Part shown: positions 8,019 through 15,626 of the stretch, in pieces
Layout: each line of letters begins with the position of its first letter
Position numbering within the stretch: position 1 is the first letter of the stretch
NCBI GenBank assembly: GCA_013822685.1
Contig: PNKV01000027.1
Location: 1-36,181, forward strand
Length of the DNA stretch: 36,181 nucleotides
Source of the DNA: Leptothrix sp. (in: b-proteobacteria)
Lineage (GTDB): Bacteria; Pseudomonadota; Gammaproteobacteria; Burkholderiales; Burkholderiaceae_C
Direction of reading: 5' to 3'
Notes under the pieces: generated by a model
Told to the model about the DNA's origin: nothing
The model's input: the letters and a program-made list of their open reading frames with translations, nothing else
Database searches by the model: none
Translations under genes and position numbers: made by a program

Positions 8019-9134
8019 ATGCTGATTGGCATACCCTTGGAGACCGCTGTCGGTGAAAGCCGCGTGGCCGTGACCCCCGAGACGGTGAAGAAATTGAAGG
8101 CGCAAGGGCACACCCTGCGCGTCCAGTCCGGTGCCGGCATCGCCGCCAGCGTGACCGACGAAGCCTACGCTGCCGCAGGCGCCGAGATCACGGATGTGGC
8201 TGGCGCGTTCGGCGCCGACATGGTGCTCAAGGTGCGCGCGCCCTTTGCCAACGAACTCGCGCTGCTCAAGCCGGGTGCCGTTGTGGTGGGTATGCTCAAT
8301 CCTTTTGACAAGGCGGGCTTGCAGGCTTTGACCGATGCCCAGGCGACCGGCTTTGCGCTGGAGGCCGCTCCCCGCACCACCCGTGCGCAGAGCATGGACG
8401 TGCTGTCCTCGCAGGCCAATCTGGCGGGCTACAAGGCCGTCATGATCGCCGCCGACAAGTACCAGCGCATCTTCCCGATGCTGATGACCGCCGCGGGCAC
8501 TGTCAAGGCCGCCCGCGTGGTGATCCTGGGCGTGGGCGTGGCGGGCTTGCAAGCCATCGCCACGGCCAAGCGCCTGGGCGCGGTCATTGAAGCGTCCGAC
8601 GTGCGCCCATCGGTGAAGGAGCAGGTCGAATCGCTGGGTGCCAAGTTCATCGACGTCGCTTTTGAAACCGCCGAAGAAAAAGAAGCCGCCGAAGGCGTGG
8701 GGGGTTATGCCCGCCCCATGCCCCAAAGCTGGCTGGACCGCCAGAAGGTGGAAGTGGCCAAGCGCGTGGCCAATGCCGACATCGTCATCACCACGGCCCT
8801 GATCCCCGGCCGTGCGGCGCCAGTGCTGGTCTCGGAAGACATGGTCAAGGCCATGAAGCCCGGCTCGGTCATCGTGGACCTGGCCGCAGCGCAGGGCGGC
8901 AACTGCCCCTTGACTGAAGCCAACCAGACCGTGGTCAAGCATGGCGTGACCCTGGTGGGCGAGACCAATCTGCCGGCCCTGGTGGCCGCCGATGCCTCGG
9001 CCCTGTACGCGCGCAATGTGCTGGACTTCCTGAAGCTGGTCTTCAACAAAGAAGGCCAGTTCCACGTGGACCTGGAAGATGACATCGTCAAAGCCTGCCT
9101 GATGTGCCGTGACGGCCAACTGCTGCGCGCCTGA
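8019..9134 (+). CDS. pntAA: NAD(P) transhydrogenase alpha subunit, part 1 (NAD-binding)
   Basis: 371 residues, soluble. It matches domain I of proton-translocating transhydrogenase: "[20 protein letters not shown]" at the start, "[20 protein letters not shown]" around residue 125, the NAD-binding "[20 protein letters not shown]" and "[18 protein letters not shown]". It binds NAD(H) and passes hydride to NADP in domain III. AGGAG lies 6 bp before the ATG. In this split form the membrane part of alpha is a separate gene (pntAB), but here panD intervenes. The operon pntAA-panD-pntAB-pntB ends at a strong hairpin terminator. Confidence 0.96.
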   Translation: MLIGIPLETAVGESRVAVTPETVKKLKAQGHTLRVQSGAGIAASVTDEAYAAAGAEITDVAGAFGADMVLKVRAPFANELALLKPGAVVVGMLNPFDKAGLQALTDAQATGFALEAAPRTTRAQSMDVLSSQANLAGYKAVMIAADKYQRIFPMLMTAAGTVKAARVVILGVGVAGLQAIATAKRLGAVIEASDVRPSVKEQVESLGAKFIDVAFETAEEKEAAEGVGGYARPMPQSWLDRQKVEVAKRVANADIVITTALIPGRAAPVLVSEDMVKAMKPGSVIVDLAAAQGGNCPLTEANQTVVKHGVTLVGETNLPALVAADASALYARNVLDFLKLVFNKEGQFHVDLEDDIVKACLMCRDGQLLRA

Positions 9135-9153
9135 GACGATCGAGGAGACTGAT

Positions 9154-9519
9154 ATGCAACGCCAAATGCTGCGTGCCAAGCTGCACCGCGCCACCGTGAC
9201 CGAGGCCGACCTGAACTACGAAGGTTCCTGCGGCATCGACGAAAACCTGCTCGAAGCGGCCGACATGAAAGAGTTCGAGTACATCGAGCTCTACAACATC
9301 AACAACGGCGAGCGCTTCTCGACCTACGTCATCAAGGCCGCGCGCGGCTCCGGCGTGATCTCGCTGAACGGCGCAGCCGCGCGCAAGGCGCACGTGGGCG
9401 ACCTGCTCATCATCTGCACCTATGCGCCGATGACCGAAGCCGAAGTGGCCGGCTACAAGCCCAAGGTGGTCTTGCTCGACGAGGGCAACGCCATCAAAGA
9501 AATCCGCAAGTTCGACTGA
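9154..9519 (+). CDS. panD: Aspartate 1-decarboxylase PanD
   Basis: 121 residues, the usual size. "[20 protein letters not shown]" and "[13 protein letters not shown]" match the proenzyme. Self-cleavage should occur between Gly24 and Ser25 to form the pyruvoyl group, and "[20 protein letters not shown]" and "[20 protein letters not shown]" follow the E. coli enzyme closely. It decarboxylates aspartate to beta-alanine for pantothenate and CoA synthesis. The ATG at 9154 is chosen for its ribosome-binding site (GAGGAG, 19-bp intergenic gap). Its place inside the transhydrogenase operon is unusual: pntAA is upstream, pntAB starts 24 bp downstream, all on one strand. Confidence 0.97.
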   Translation: MQRQMLRAKLHRATVTEADLNYEGSCGIDENLLEAADMKEFEYIELYNINNGERFSTYVIKAARGSGVISLNGAAARKAHVGDLLIICTYAPMTEAEVAGYKPKVVLLDEGNAIKEIRKFD

Positions 9520-9543
9520 TTTTTCAAATCCTCTGGAGACACG

Positions 9544-9861
9544 ATGGAAGCCATTGCCCAAGTCGACCATGTCGTCATCAACCTGTCCATTTTCGTGCTG
9601 GCCATTTATGTGGGCTATCACGTGGTGTGGACGGTGACGCCGGCATTGCACACCCCCCTCATGGCCGTGACCAACGCGGTGTCGGCCATCGTCATCGTGG
9701 GCGCCATGCTGGCCGCCGCGCTGACCGTCACGCCGCTGGGCAAGACCATGGGCGTGCTCGCCGTGGCGCTGGCCGCGGTCAATGTGTTCGGGGGCTTCCT
9801 GGTCACCCGGCGCATGCTCGAGATGTTCAAGAAGAAAGAAAAGAAAGCGGGAGCCAAGTAA
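9544..9861 (+). CDS. pntAB: NAD(P) transhydrogenase alpha subunit, part 2 (membrane)
   Basis: 105 residues with three to four hydrophobic helices: "VVINLSIFVLAIYVGYHVVW", "LMAVTNAVSAIVIVGAMLAA" and "MGVLAVALAAVNVFGGFLVT". It ends in "RRMLEMFKKKEKKAGAK". "HTPLMAVTNAVSAIVIVGA" is the signature of the alpha-subunit membrane domain. It forms part of the proton channel in the inner membrane together with PntB. TGGAGA precedes the start. The TAA stop is immediately followed by the ATG of pntB without any gap. Confidence 0.95.
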   Translation: MEAIAQVDHVVINLSIFVLAIYVGYHVVWTVTPALHTPLMAVTNAVSAIVIVGAMLAAALTVTPLGKTMGVLAVALAAVNVFGGFLVTRRMLEMFKKKEKKAGAK

Positions 9862-11316
9862 ATGAGCATGAACCTCATCGCTTTGCTCTACCTGTTCGCC
9901 TCGGTGTGTTTCATCCAGGCGCTCAAGGGTTTGAGCCACCCGACCACGTCGATCCGGGGCAACTTCTTCGGCATGGTCGGCATGACCATCGCCGTGTTGA
10001 CCACCGTGGGCCTGATCCATGGCCAGGCGCAATCATTGGGCATCGATTTCGGTGAAGGGCTGGCCTATGTGCTGGGCGCGTTGGTGATCGGCGGCGGCGC
10101 GGGTGCCATCATGGCCAAGCGCGTCGAGATGACCAAGATGCCCGAGCTGGTGGCTTTCATGCACAGCATGATCGGCCTGGCCGCGGTGTTCATCGCCGTG
10201 GCCGTGGTGGCCGAGCCGTACGCCTTCCAGATCGTGCCCAAGCCGATTGACGGTTCGGTGCCGCCGATTCCGGTGGGCAACCTGCTGGAGCTGTCATTGG
10301 GAGCGGCCATTGGGGCCATCACCTTCAGCGGTTCGGTCATCGCGTTTGGCAAGCTGAGCGGCAAGTACAAGTTCCGCCTGTTCCAGGGTGCGCCGGTGAG
10401 CTTCAAGGGCCAGCACATGCTGAACCTGGTGCTGGGCCTGGGCTTGATCGGCCTGATCGGTGCCTTCATGGCCACGCAGCGCATGGACTTGTTCGTGGCG
10501 CTGATTGTGCTGAGCTTCATCCTGGGCGTGCTGATCATCATCCCCATCGGCGGCGCCGACATGCCGGTGGTGGTGTCCATGCTGAACAGCTATTCGGGCT
10601 GGGCGGCGGCGGGCATTGGCTTCTCGCTGAACAACTCCATGCTGATCATTGCTGGTTCGTTGGTGGGCTCGTCGGGTGCGATCCTGAGCTACATCATGTG
10701 CAAGGCCATGAACCGGTCCTTCTTCAACGTGATCCTGGGTGGCTTTGGTGGTGAGGCCGGTACGGCGGCCGCCGCTGGCTCGCAGGCAGCGCGTCCGGTC
10801 AAGAGTGGTTCGGCTGATGATGCCGCCTTTGTGCTGGGCAATGCCGAGACCGTGATCATCGTGCCGGGCTATGGCCTGGCGGTGGCTCGCGCTCAACACG
10901 CGGTGAAGGAGTTGGCCGCCAAGCTGACCGAAAAGGGCATCACGGTGAAGTACGCGATCCACCCGGTGGCGGGCCGCATGCCGGGCCACATGAACGTGCT
11001 GCTGGCCGAGGCCGAAGTGCCTTACGACCAGGTGTTCGAGATGGAAGACATCAATGGCGAGTTTGGTCAGGCTGATGTGGCGATCATCTTGGGTGCCAAC
11101 GACGTGGTGAACCCTGCGGCGCACATCAAGGGCAGCCCGATTTATGGCATGCCGATTCTGGAGGCCTACAAGGCCAAGACCATCATCGTGAACAAGCGCT
11201 CGATGGCCGCTGGGTATGCCGGCCTGGACAATGAGCTGTTCTACAGCGACAAGACCATGATGGTGTTTGGCGATGCGAAGAAGGTGGTTGAGGACATGGT
11301 CAAGGCGGTGGAGTGA
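9862..11316 (+). CDS. pntB: NAD(P) transhydrogenase beta subunit
   Basis: 484 residues. The first 280 are membrane helices ("FIQALKGLSHPTTSIRGNFF", "MPVVVSMLNSYSGWAAAGIG"). The last 170 or so form the NADP-binding domain III, with "VIIVPGYGLAVARAQHAVKE", "YAIHPVAGRMPGHMNVLLAE" and "VAIILGANDVVNPAAHIKGS". The enzyme uses the proton motive force to reduce NADP with NADH. It starts on the base after the pntAB stop, so translation is almost certainly coupled. A bidirectional terminator follows 27 bp after the stop. Confidence 0.97.
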   Translation: MSMNLIALLYLFASVCFIQALKGLSHPTTSIRGNFFGMVGMTIAVLTTVGLIHGQAQSLGIDFGEGLAYVLGALVIGGGAGAIMAKRVEMTKMPELVAFMHSMIGLAAVFIAVAVVAEPYAFQIVPKPIDGSVPPIPVGNLLELSLGAAIGAITFSGSVIAFGKLSGKYKFRLFQGAPVSFKGQHMLNLVLGLGLIGLIGAFMATQRMDLFVALIVLSFILGVLIIIPIGGADMPVVVSMLNSYSGWAAAGIGFSLNNSMLIIAGSLVGSSGAILSYIMCKAMNRSFFNVILGGFGGEAGTAAAAGSQAARPVKSGSADDAAFVLGNAETVIIVPGYGLAVARAQHAVKELAAKLTEKGITVKYAIHPVAGRMPGHMNVLLAEAEVPYDQVFEMEDINGEFGQADVAIILGANDVVNPAAHIKGSPIYGMPILEAYKAKTIIVNKRSMAAGYAGLDNELFYSDKTMMVFGDAKKVVEDMVKAVE

Positions 11317-11343
11317 ATCCCACGCCGGATGGTCTGGATGAAT

Positions 11344-11373
11344 AAAAGAGCCCCAGCATGCTGGGGCTCTTTT
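11344..11373 (+). terminator. Terminator of the pnt operon
   Basis: A perfect dyad (arms AAAAGAGCCCCAGCA and TGCTGGGGCTCTTTT, continuous symmetry with no spacer) ends in TTTT on the plus strand. By symmetry it could also act on the minus strand. It is a strong Rho-independent terminator placed 27 bp after pntB. Confidence 0.92.
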
Positions 11374-11445
11374 CATGGTGCAGAGACCTTGTGGTCCAGC
11401 CTGCTGGCGGTGCTTCTTCCACAAGACTAATCATGTCGGTCGTGA

Positions 11446-11469
11446 AAAAGCCGGACAGTGTCCGGCTTT
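11446..11469 (-). terminator. Terminator of the Slam/cargo operon
   Basis: On the minus strand a stem of about ten base pairs (AAAGCCGGA / TCCGGCTTT plus one closing pair, 3-nt loop) is followed by TTTTT. It lies 25 bp after the stop of the cargo gene and faces the pnt terminator, separating the two convergent operons. Confidence 0.88.
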
Positions 11470-11494
11470 GATGAGAAGCGAAAAACTGCCTTGC

Positions 11495-12577
11495 TTACTG
11501 CGCGGCACCCACTGTCGGCGTCTGGGGCACCGTCGCTGTATTTTGCTGCAGAGTCGCCCGGAATGGATCCACATAGCGCGTGCCGTTCTGGGTGATGTCG
11601 GCAACGCCGCCCAAGGCCGACGCATTGGCACCATAGAAGCCGCCGTTGATTGAGCCTGTGGTGTTCGGCGAGAACTTGCTCGCGGCTGTGGTGCTGAAGG
11701 TTGAGCCGTTGATGGCGCCGTCCGTTACCGAAAAGCCCACGACACCATTGGCGGTCACGCCGTTGTTCCAGGTGCCGCTCCAGGAGCCCTCTCCGGCCAG
11801 ATTCACATCCATGGTCATGGGGGCAAAGCCGCCACCATTGGTCAGGGAATAACCGGTGTAGGTGCCCGAGAAGTTTCTGGCTTTCAGCTCGGCCATGTCG
11901 GCGGCCGATGTGGGTCGGCCAATCACGCCCAGCTGCGTGATGACTTGCGGCGCGCGGTCTTCCGGCGAACGGAGGTAGGACAGGAATTTGTAAAAGCTGA
12001 CCTGGTTGGCTTCTGCATCGCCCGGGTCATCCGGGTTCTCGACCAAGGTCAAGGAGGTTTGCCCGTTCTCAGTGGTGTTCGCGTAGACACCTTCTTGCAA
12101 GGCCAATGGCATCGAGTTTGGCGGGGGGTAGGCGCCGGTGATCGGGGCAATGTCCATCTGGAAGGAGTCGGGCATCCATGACGCCGTGGTCGTAGGAGTG
12201 ATCGTTGTGCCGGAGACGTTGATGGGATGCGGGCCGTCGATCAGGTCCGGGGCGCCTGGTTTGGTGATCAAGGTGTAGAACGCACCAAATCCCAACAATT
12301 CCGGCAAGGGCACGACGACGCTGCCCGCAGCGGCTTGCGGCAGAGTGCGGTACGGGTCCGGCGTCGTTGGCAGTTGCGCCAATGGCGGATTACCTGCCGC
12401 AGGCGGTTCAAATTCCGTCCACGGCCCCCAGCCATTGACCGAGTCCTGGGCAATGGTCACATTGCCATACAGCTTGACGCTGTTCAGTTCGGCGTTGGTG
12501 GGGGCGGCTTGCGCCTGGCTTTGCACCACCAAGGTGGCCACGGCCAGGCTGAGTGCTTTGAGGGATGGGTTCTTCAT
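11495..12577 (-). CDS. Secreted TbpB-type beta-barrel protein, probable Slam (T11SS) cargo
   Basis: 360 residues. A type I signal peptide (residues 1-24, ending AQA-AP) has no lipobox Cys, and no Cys occurs anywhere, so a soluble rather than lipidated product is expected. Residues 25-230 are Pro-rich and unrecognised. Residues about 235-335 read as a small Gly-rich beta-barrel ("NFSGTYTGYSL", "GSWSGTWNNGV", "GVVGFSVTDGAINGSTFSTT", "INGGFYGANASALGGVADI"), the pattern of the transferrin-binding-protein-B barrel domain of Slam-dependent substrates. It lies 17 bp downstream of the Slam gene in the same operon. By analogy with HphA/HsmA it may be a soluble binding protein (haem or another ligand). 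The ligand is unknown; an ordinary periplasmic fate is the alternative. Confidence 0.75.
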   Translation of the reverse strand: MKNPSLKALSLAVATLVVQSQAQAAPTNAELNSVKLYGNVTIAQDSVNGWGPWTEFEPPAAGNPPLAQLPTTPDPYRTLPQAAAGSVVVPLPELLGFGAFYTLITKPGAPDLIDGPHPINVSGTTITPTTTASWMPDSFQMDIAPITGAYPPPNSMPLALQEGVYANTTENGQTSLTLVENPDDPGDAEANQVSFYKFLSYLRSPEDRAPQVITQLGVIGRPTSAADMAELKARNFSGTYTGYSLTNGGGFAPMTMDVNLAGEGSWSGTWNNGVTANGVVGFSVTDGAINGSTFSTTAASKFSPNTTGSINGGFYGANASALGGVADITQNGTRYVDPFRATLQQNTATVPQTPTVGAAQ

Positions 12578-12594
12578 GATGGGACTTCCTTACT

Positions 12595-13875
12595 TCAGTA
12601 GCTGCGGCCCAGCGTGATCTGCACCAAGTTGCGGTTGTAGTCGTACAAGGCGAGATTGGCTTGGTTTTGAATGATGGTGAACGTGGCCGAGCCTTGCCAC
12701 TTCTCCAGCCAGCCTGTTTTGTATTGGTGGTTGGCGCCGAACTCCAGGCGGTATTCGTCTTCGCGGCGAGCGATGCCGTAAAAGGGTTCCACGCCGTTAT
12801 AGCCGCTGTGGCGCCAGGCGGCGCGGGCGAACAGGTCGCCGCCTTCCCAGGCGTTTTGACGGCCGCCAAAGAAGACCTCATAACCGTTGTTGCTGAAGCG
12901 GTCCAGTTGGGCCTCTTCGTCGAACATGCGGGCGCCGGCTTGCAATGTCAGGCGGTTCCTGTTGAACAGGCCGCCATAGCTGAAGCCGCCAGAACTGTAG
13001 TGGCTGTCACGGCCCTGGTCGTCGGGTCGTGCGAAGTTGCGGTAGGCCAGTTGGGCATCGGCCGTGAACTCGTCGCCCGAGTTCAGTCGCCACGTGGCCG
13101 AGGGCGACACCGAGGTGTACAGGGCCAGCTTGCGGTCACCCAAGGTCAGGCGGTCGGCCTGGAAGTTCAAGTTGCCGCGCCAGTTCTTGCCCATGATCAG
13201 GGCGGGGCCGGTGGCGGCGGTGAGAACACCCAGGTTGTATTCGCTCAGGCGGCCATAGCCTTTGTAGTAAACGCCCAGCTGGCTGTTCCAGCCGAAGCGG
13301 CCGGTTGATTCACCAGAGCGCACGGGTGTGGGTGACATCCAGCTGTGGTTCACGCCGGCCTGCAGGGCATAGCCGCCATCGGCGCGGGCGGTGGAGCCAG
13401 GATTCAGCACCAGGCCGCCGGGCAGCACGGCGTTGTCAGGGCCGGCATTGACGTTGCTGTCGTACACCGCGCCGATGGACAGGTTGTAGTCGAGTTTATG
13501 AGGGCGGCCAAAAGTGGCAGCCTCGTCGAGCTCCAGCTGCTTGATGAAGGACAGCACTGACAGGCGCACGGCCTCGGGTGTGTTGGGGTCGTCCAGCACC
13601 GCTTGCGCTTGTGCCTTGGCCTTGGCGAAGTTCAGGGTGCGGTAGTAGGCCACCGCCACTTCAAGCCGGGCACGGTTGAGCGTGGGGTTGGCGGCCAGGA
13701 TGGTTTCCAACGTTTCGATGGCGCTGTAAGGCCGGCCGGTTTCACGCTGGTAAAGGCCTTCGCGGTATTGGTCTTCCACGGAGGGGGATGCGGACTGCGC
13801 TTGCGCGTTGAACGCGCTAAGACAAGCCAGACCGGTTGCCACCGCAACCACACGCAAAGAACAAATACCACGCAT
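12595..13875 (-). CDS. Slam-family outer-membrane protein (surface lipoprotein assembly modifier, DUF560)
   Basis: 426 residues with a signal peptide (about 1-26, cleavage near NAQA-QS). Residues about 33-140 are TPR-like helices ("YREGLYQRETGRPYSAIETL", "RLEVAVAYYRTLNFAKAKAQ"). From about 150 onward it is an outer-membrane beta-barrel with alternating aromatic strands ("YNLSIGAVYDSNVNAGPD", "FARAAWRHSGYNGVEPFYG"), ending in an aromatic residue ("LVQITLGRSY") as BAM clients do. TPR plus a C-terminal barrel is the Slam architecture, the translocon of type XI secretion. It is the first gene of the operon with its probable cargo. Its ribosome-binding site is inside an inverted repeat. Confidence 0.85.
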   Translation of the reverse strand: MRGICSLRVVAVATGLACLSAFNAQAQSASPSVEDQYREGLYQRETGRPYSAIETLETILAANPTLNRARLEVAVAYYRTLNFAKAKAQAQAVLDDPNTPEAVRLSVLSFIKQLELDEAATFGRPHKLDYNLSIGAVYDSNVNAGPDNAVLPGGLVLNPGSTARADGGYALQAGVNHSWMSPTPVRSGESTGRFGWNSQLGVYYKGYGRLSEYNLGVLTAATGPALIMGKNWRGNLNFQADRLTLGDRKLALYTSVSPSATWRLNSGDEFTADAQLAYRNFARPDDQGRDSHYSSGGFSYGGLFNRNRLTLQAGARMFDEEAQLDRFSNNGYEVFFGGRQNAWEGGDLFARAAWRHSGYNGVEPFYGIARREDEYRLEFGANHQYKTGWLEKWQGSATFTIIQNQANLALYDYNRNLVQITLGRSY

Positions 13876-13880
13876 CTGAG

Positions 13881-13927
13881 GAACTCCACACTTCTTTAAA
13901 ACGGAACGAATCCCGATTGTGGAGTTC
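13881..13927 (-). promoter_or_regulatory. Inverted repeat sequestering the ribosome-binding site of the Slam gene
   Basis: GAACTCCACA (13881-13890) and TGTGGAGTTC (13918-13927) are perfect 10-bp complements separated by 27 nt. On the minus strand the start-proximal arm contains GGAG with 8 nt to the ATG at 13875, the only plausible ribosome-binding site. If both arms are in the mRNA, folding would hide it. This suggests translational control (thermosensor, ligand or small RNA). A DNA operator pair is the alternative. Confidence 0.55.
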
Positions 13928-14003
13928 AGTCGCGGATGTGTCGACCCCTTGCCCGTACGCTTTCAAAGGGGTAATGCCTAAGGGGCCCCGCATCCAGGGG
14001 GTG

Positions 14004-14837
14004 TTATGCAGTGCCTCTGAGCATTTCTTTTCGGAAACGGTTGAGCTCTTGCACGCTGGCAAAGCTGCGTCCCATGATCAGGCTCATGTTGTGCAGGATG
14101 CGGTCGACGACCTTGGTTTCCCACACGGCATCGAAGTTGATCTGGCGGTCCAGCCAGTGCTCCAGCCACTGCGGATCGGGCAGGCGCGATTGGATGGTGT
14201 CGCGCGGGAACAGCTTGGTGCTCACGTGCAGGTTGGTGGGATGCAAGGCTTGTGCGGTGCGGCGTGCGCTGGCCATCAGCACGCCCACTTTGGCGAAGGC
14301 CGCCTTGGCTTCATCGCCGAATTTGTTGATGGCGCGTTTCATGTAGCGCAGATAAGCACCGCCATGCCGGGCCTCGTCTTTGGCCAAGGTTTCGTAGATG
14401 GCTTTGATGACCGGTTCGGTGTGCCATTCGGCGGCGCGGCGGTACCAGTGGTTCAAGCGGATTTCGCCGCAGAAGTGCAGCATCAGCGTCTCCAGCGCGG
14501 GGGCTGGGTCGAAGTCGAAGCGGATCTCGTGCAACTCTTCTTCGGTGGGCGCCAGATCGGGCCTGAAGCGGCGCAGGTATTCCATCAACACCAGGGAATG
14601 CTTTTGCTCTTCAAAGAACCACACGCTCATGAATGCCGAGAAGTCGCTGTCATCACGGTTGTCACGCAAGAACATCTCGGTGGCGGGCAGGGCGGCCCAC
14701 TCGGTGATGGCGTTCATCTTGATGGTCTGGGCTTGCTCGTCGGTCAGTTGGCTGGCGTCGAACTGGTCCCAGGGGATGTCCGTGTCCATGTTCCAGCGGA
14801 CGGATTCGAGCTGCTTGAAGAGTTCAGGGTAAAGCAT
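14004..14837 (-). CDS. Ferritin-like diiron protein (acyl-ACP desaturase / ferritin superfamily)
   Basis: 277 residues, no signal peptide. Likely diiron ligands are Glu in "NAITEWAALPATE", ExxH in "FFEEQKHSLVLMEYL", Glu in "LMLHFCGEIRLNHWYRR" and ExxH in "LAKDEARHGGAYLRYM". Two ExxH helices with two additional Glu define a four-helix diiron site as in stearoyl-ACP desaturases and related oxidases. The function is unassigned: a desaturase, another fatty-acyl oxidase or an iron/peroxide protein are all open. GGAGAATCACC gives a good ribosome-binding site. It is divergent from the glutathione peroxidase and close to the lipid-modification cluster, which favours a lipid or oxidative-stress role (inference). 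Confidence 0.82.
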   Translation of the reverse strand: MLYPELFKQLESVRWNMDTDIPWDQFDASQLTDEQAQTIKMNAITEWAALPATEMFLRDNRDDSDFSAFMSVWFFEEQKHSLVLMEYLRRFRPDLAPTEEELHEIRFDFDPAPALETLMLHFCGEIRLNHWYRRAAEWHTEPVIKAIYETLAKDEARHGGAYLRYMKRAINKFGDEAKAAFAKVGVLMASARRTAQALHPTNLHVSTKLFPRDTIQSRLPDPQWLEHWLDRQINFDAVWETKVVDRILHNMSLIMGRSFASVQELNRFRKEMLRGTA

Positions 14838-14872
14838 GGTGATTCTCCAAATACTGCGAACAGCCTACCCGA

Positions 14873-14887
14873 ACATTTTGACAATGT
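14873..14887. promoter_or_regulatory. Short dyad between the diiron and glutathione peroxidase genes
   Basis: ACATT-TTGAC-AATGT forms 5-bp arms around a 5-nt centre, 36 bp upstream of the diiron gene start and 70 bp before the peroxidase start. It is an operator candidate for either divergent gene, with no matching consensus known to me. Confidence 0.3.
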
Positions 14888-14956
14888 GGCTGCAATGCAG
14901 CTGGCGGCATGGGTTTGTGGTGTGATGTGTGATTCCCACTTCAAAAGGCCAAGCTC

Positions 14957-15553
14957 ATGCGAACACCTCGTTACTCTGGCTGGACGTTGGCCGCCGCCTG
15001 TTTGAGCGTCACGCCAGCACTGAGTTGGGCGGTTGAGACAGCACCCACCGCAGCCGCGTCGTCTACCAGCTGCCCCGCTTTGTTGAACAAGACTTTCCCC
15101 CGCCTGCAGGATGAAAAACCCCAGTCACTGTGCCAATACGCGGGCAAGGTGGTGCTGGTGGTGAACACGGCCAGCTATTGCGGCTTCACACCCCAGTTCA
15201 AGGGCCTGGAGGCGCTGTACGCCAAGTACAAGGACCAAGGCCTGGTGGTGCTGGGCTTTCCCTCCAACGATTTTGGCAACCAGGACCCGGGCAATGCCAA
15301 GCAGATCGCCGATTTCTGCGAGAACACCTATGGCGTCAAATTCCCCATGTTTGGCAAAAGCCATGTGCGGGGCGACGAAGTCAACCCCCTGCACGCCAGC
15401 TTGATCAAGATCACCGGCACCACGCCCAAGTGGAACTTCTACAAGTACCTGATCGCCCGCGATGGCCGCACGGTGACGTCGTACAGCAGCCTCACCACCC
15501 CCGATGACCGTGATTTGGTGGCGGAAGTGGAAAAACGACTCAGTGCAAAATAA
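14957..15553 (+). CDS. Periplasmic Cys-type glutathione peroxidase
   Basis: 198 residues. A signal peptide (about residues 1-25, ending in SWA) indicates export. The peroxidatic site is Cys75 in "NTASYCGFTPQ"; Gln109 lies in "SNDFGNQDPG" and Trp in "PKWNFYKYL", completing the Cys-Gln-Trp triad. The codon is a normal Cys codon, not UGA for selenocysteine. The usual FPCNQF motif is FPSNDF here. Cys121 ("IADFCENTYGV") is placed like the resolving Cys of thioredoxin-dependent members, so it may use a thioredoxin-like reductant rather than glutathione. It would remove lipid or hydrogen peroxides in the periplasm. It directly precedes the membrane-lipid cluster. Confidence 0.93.
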   Translation: MRTPRYSGWTLAAACLSVTPALSWAVETAPTAAASSTSCPALLNKTFPRLQDEKPQSLCQYAGKVVLVVNTASYCGFTPQFKGLEALYAKYKDQGLVVLGFPSNDFGNQDPGNAKQIADFCENTYGVKFPMFGKSHVRGDEVNPLHASLIKITGTTPKWNFYKYLIARDGRTVTSYSSLTTPDDRDLVAEVEKRLSAK

Positions 15554-15589
15554 TTACCAATGAGTTACGATATGACTAATCGGTAATTA
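15551..15589. promoter_or_regulatory. AT-rich imperfect dyad before the lipid-modification cluster
   Basis: TAATTACCAATGAGT (15551-15565) and ACTAATCGGTAATTA (15575-15589) match as inverted repeats at 13 of 15 positions around a 9-nt spacer. The dyad starts at the stop codon of the peroxidase gene and ends 37 bp before the FAD-enzyme ATG. It is far more AT-rich than its surroundings. It fits a regulator-binding site for the cluster. It has no T-run typical of a terminator on the plus strand apart from TTATT. Confidence 0.5.
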
Positions 15590-15626
15590 TTGAGGTCGTG
15601 CAGCGCCGGCCACAGGAGCGGAACCC

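Noticed and set aside
15180..15184. Possible selenocysteine in the glutathione peroxidase
   Set aside because: The active-site codon is TGC (Cys), so no UGA recoding is needed.
15551..15589. LitR/CarH light-regulator box before the lipid cluster
   Set aside because: Lipid clusters of this kind can be light regulated, but the dyad lacks the TGTATA-N9-TATACA-like half-sites I associate with that family.
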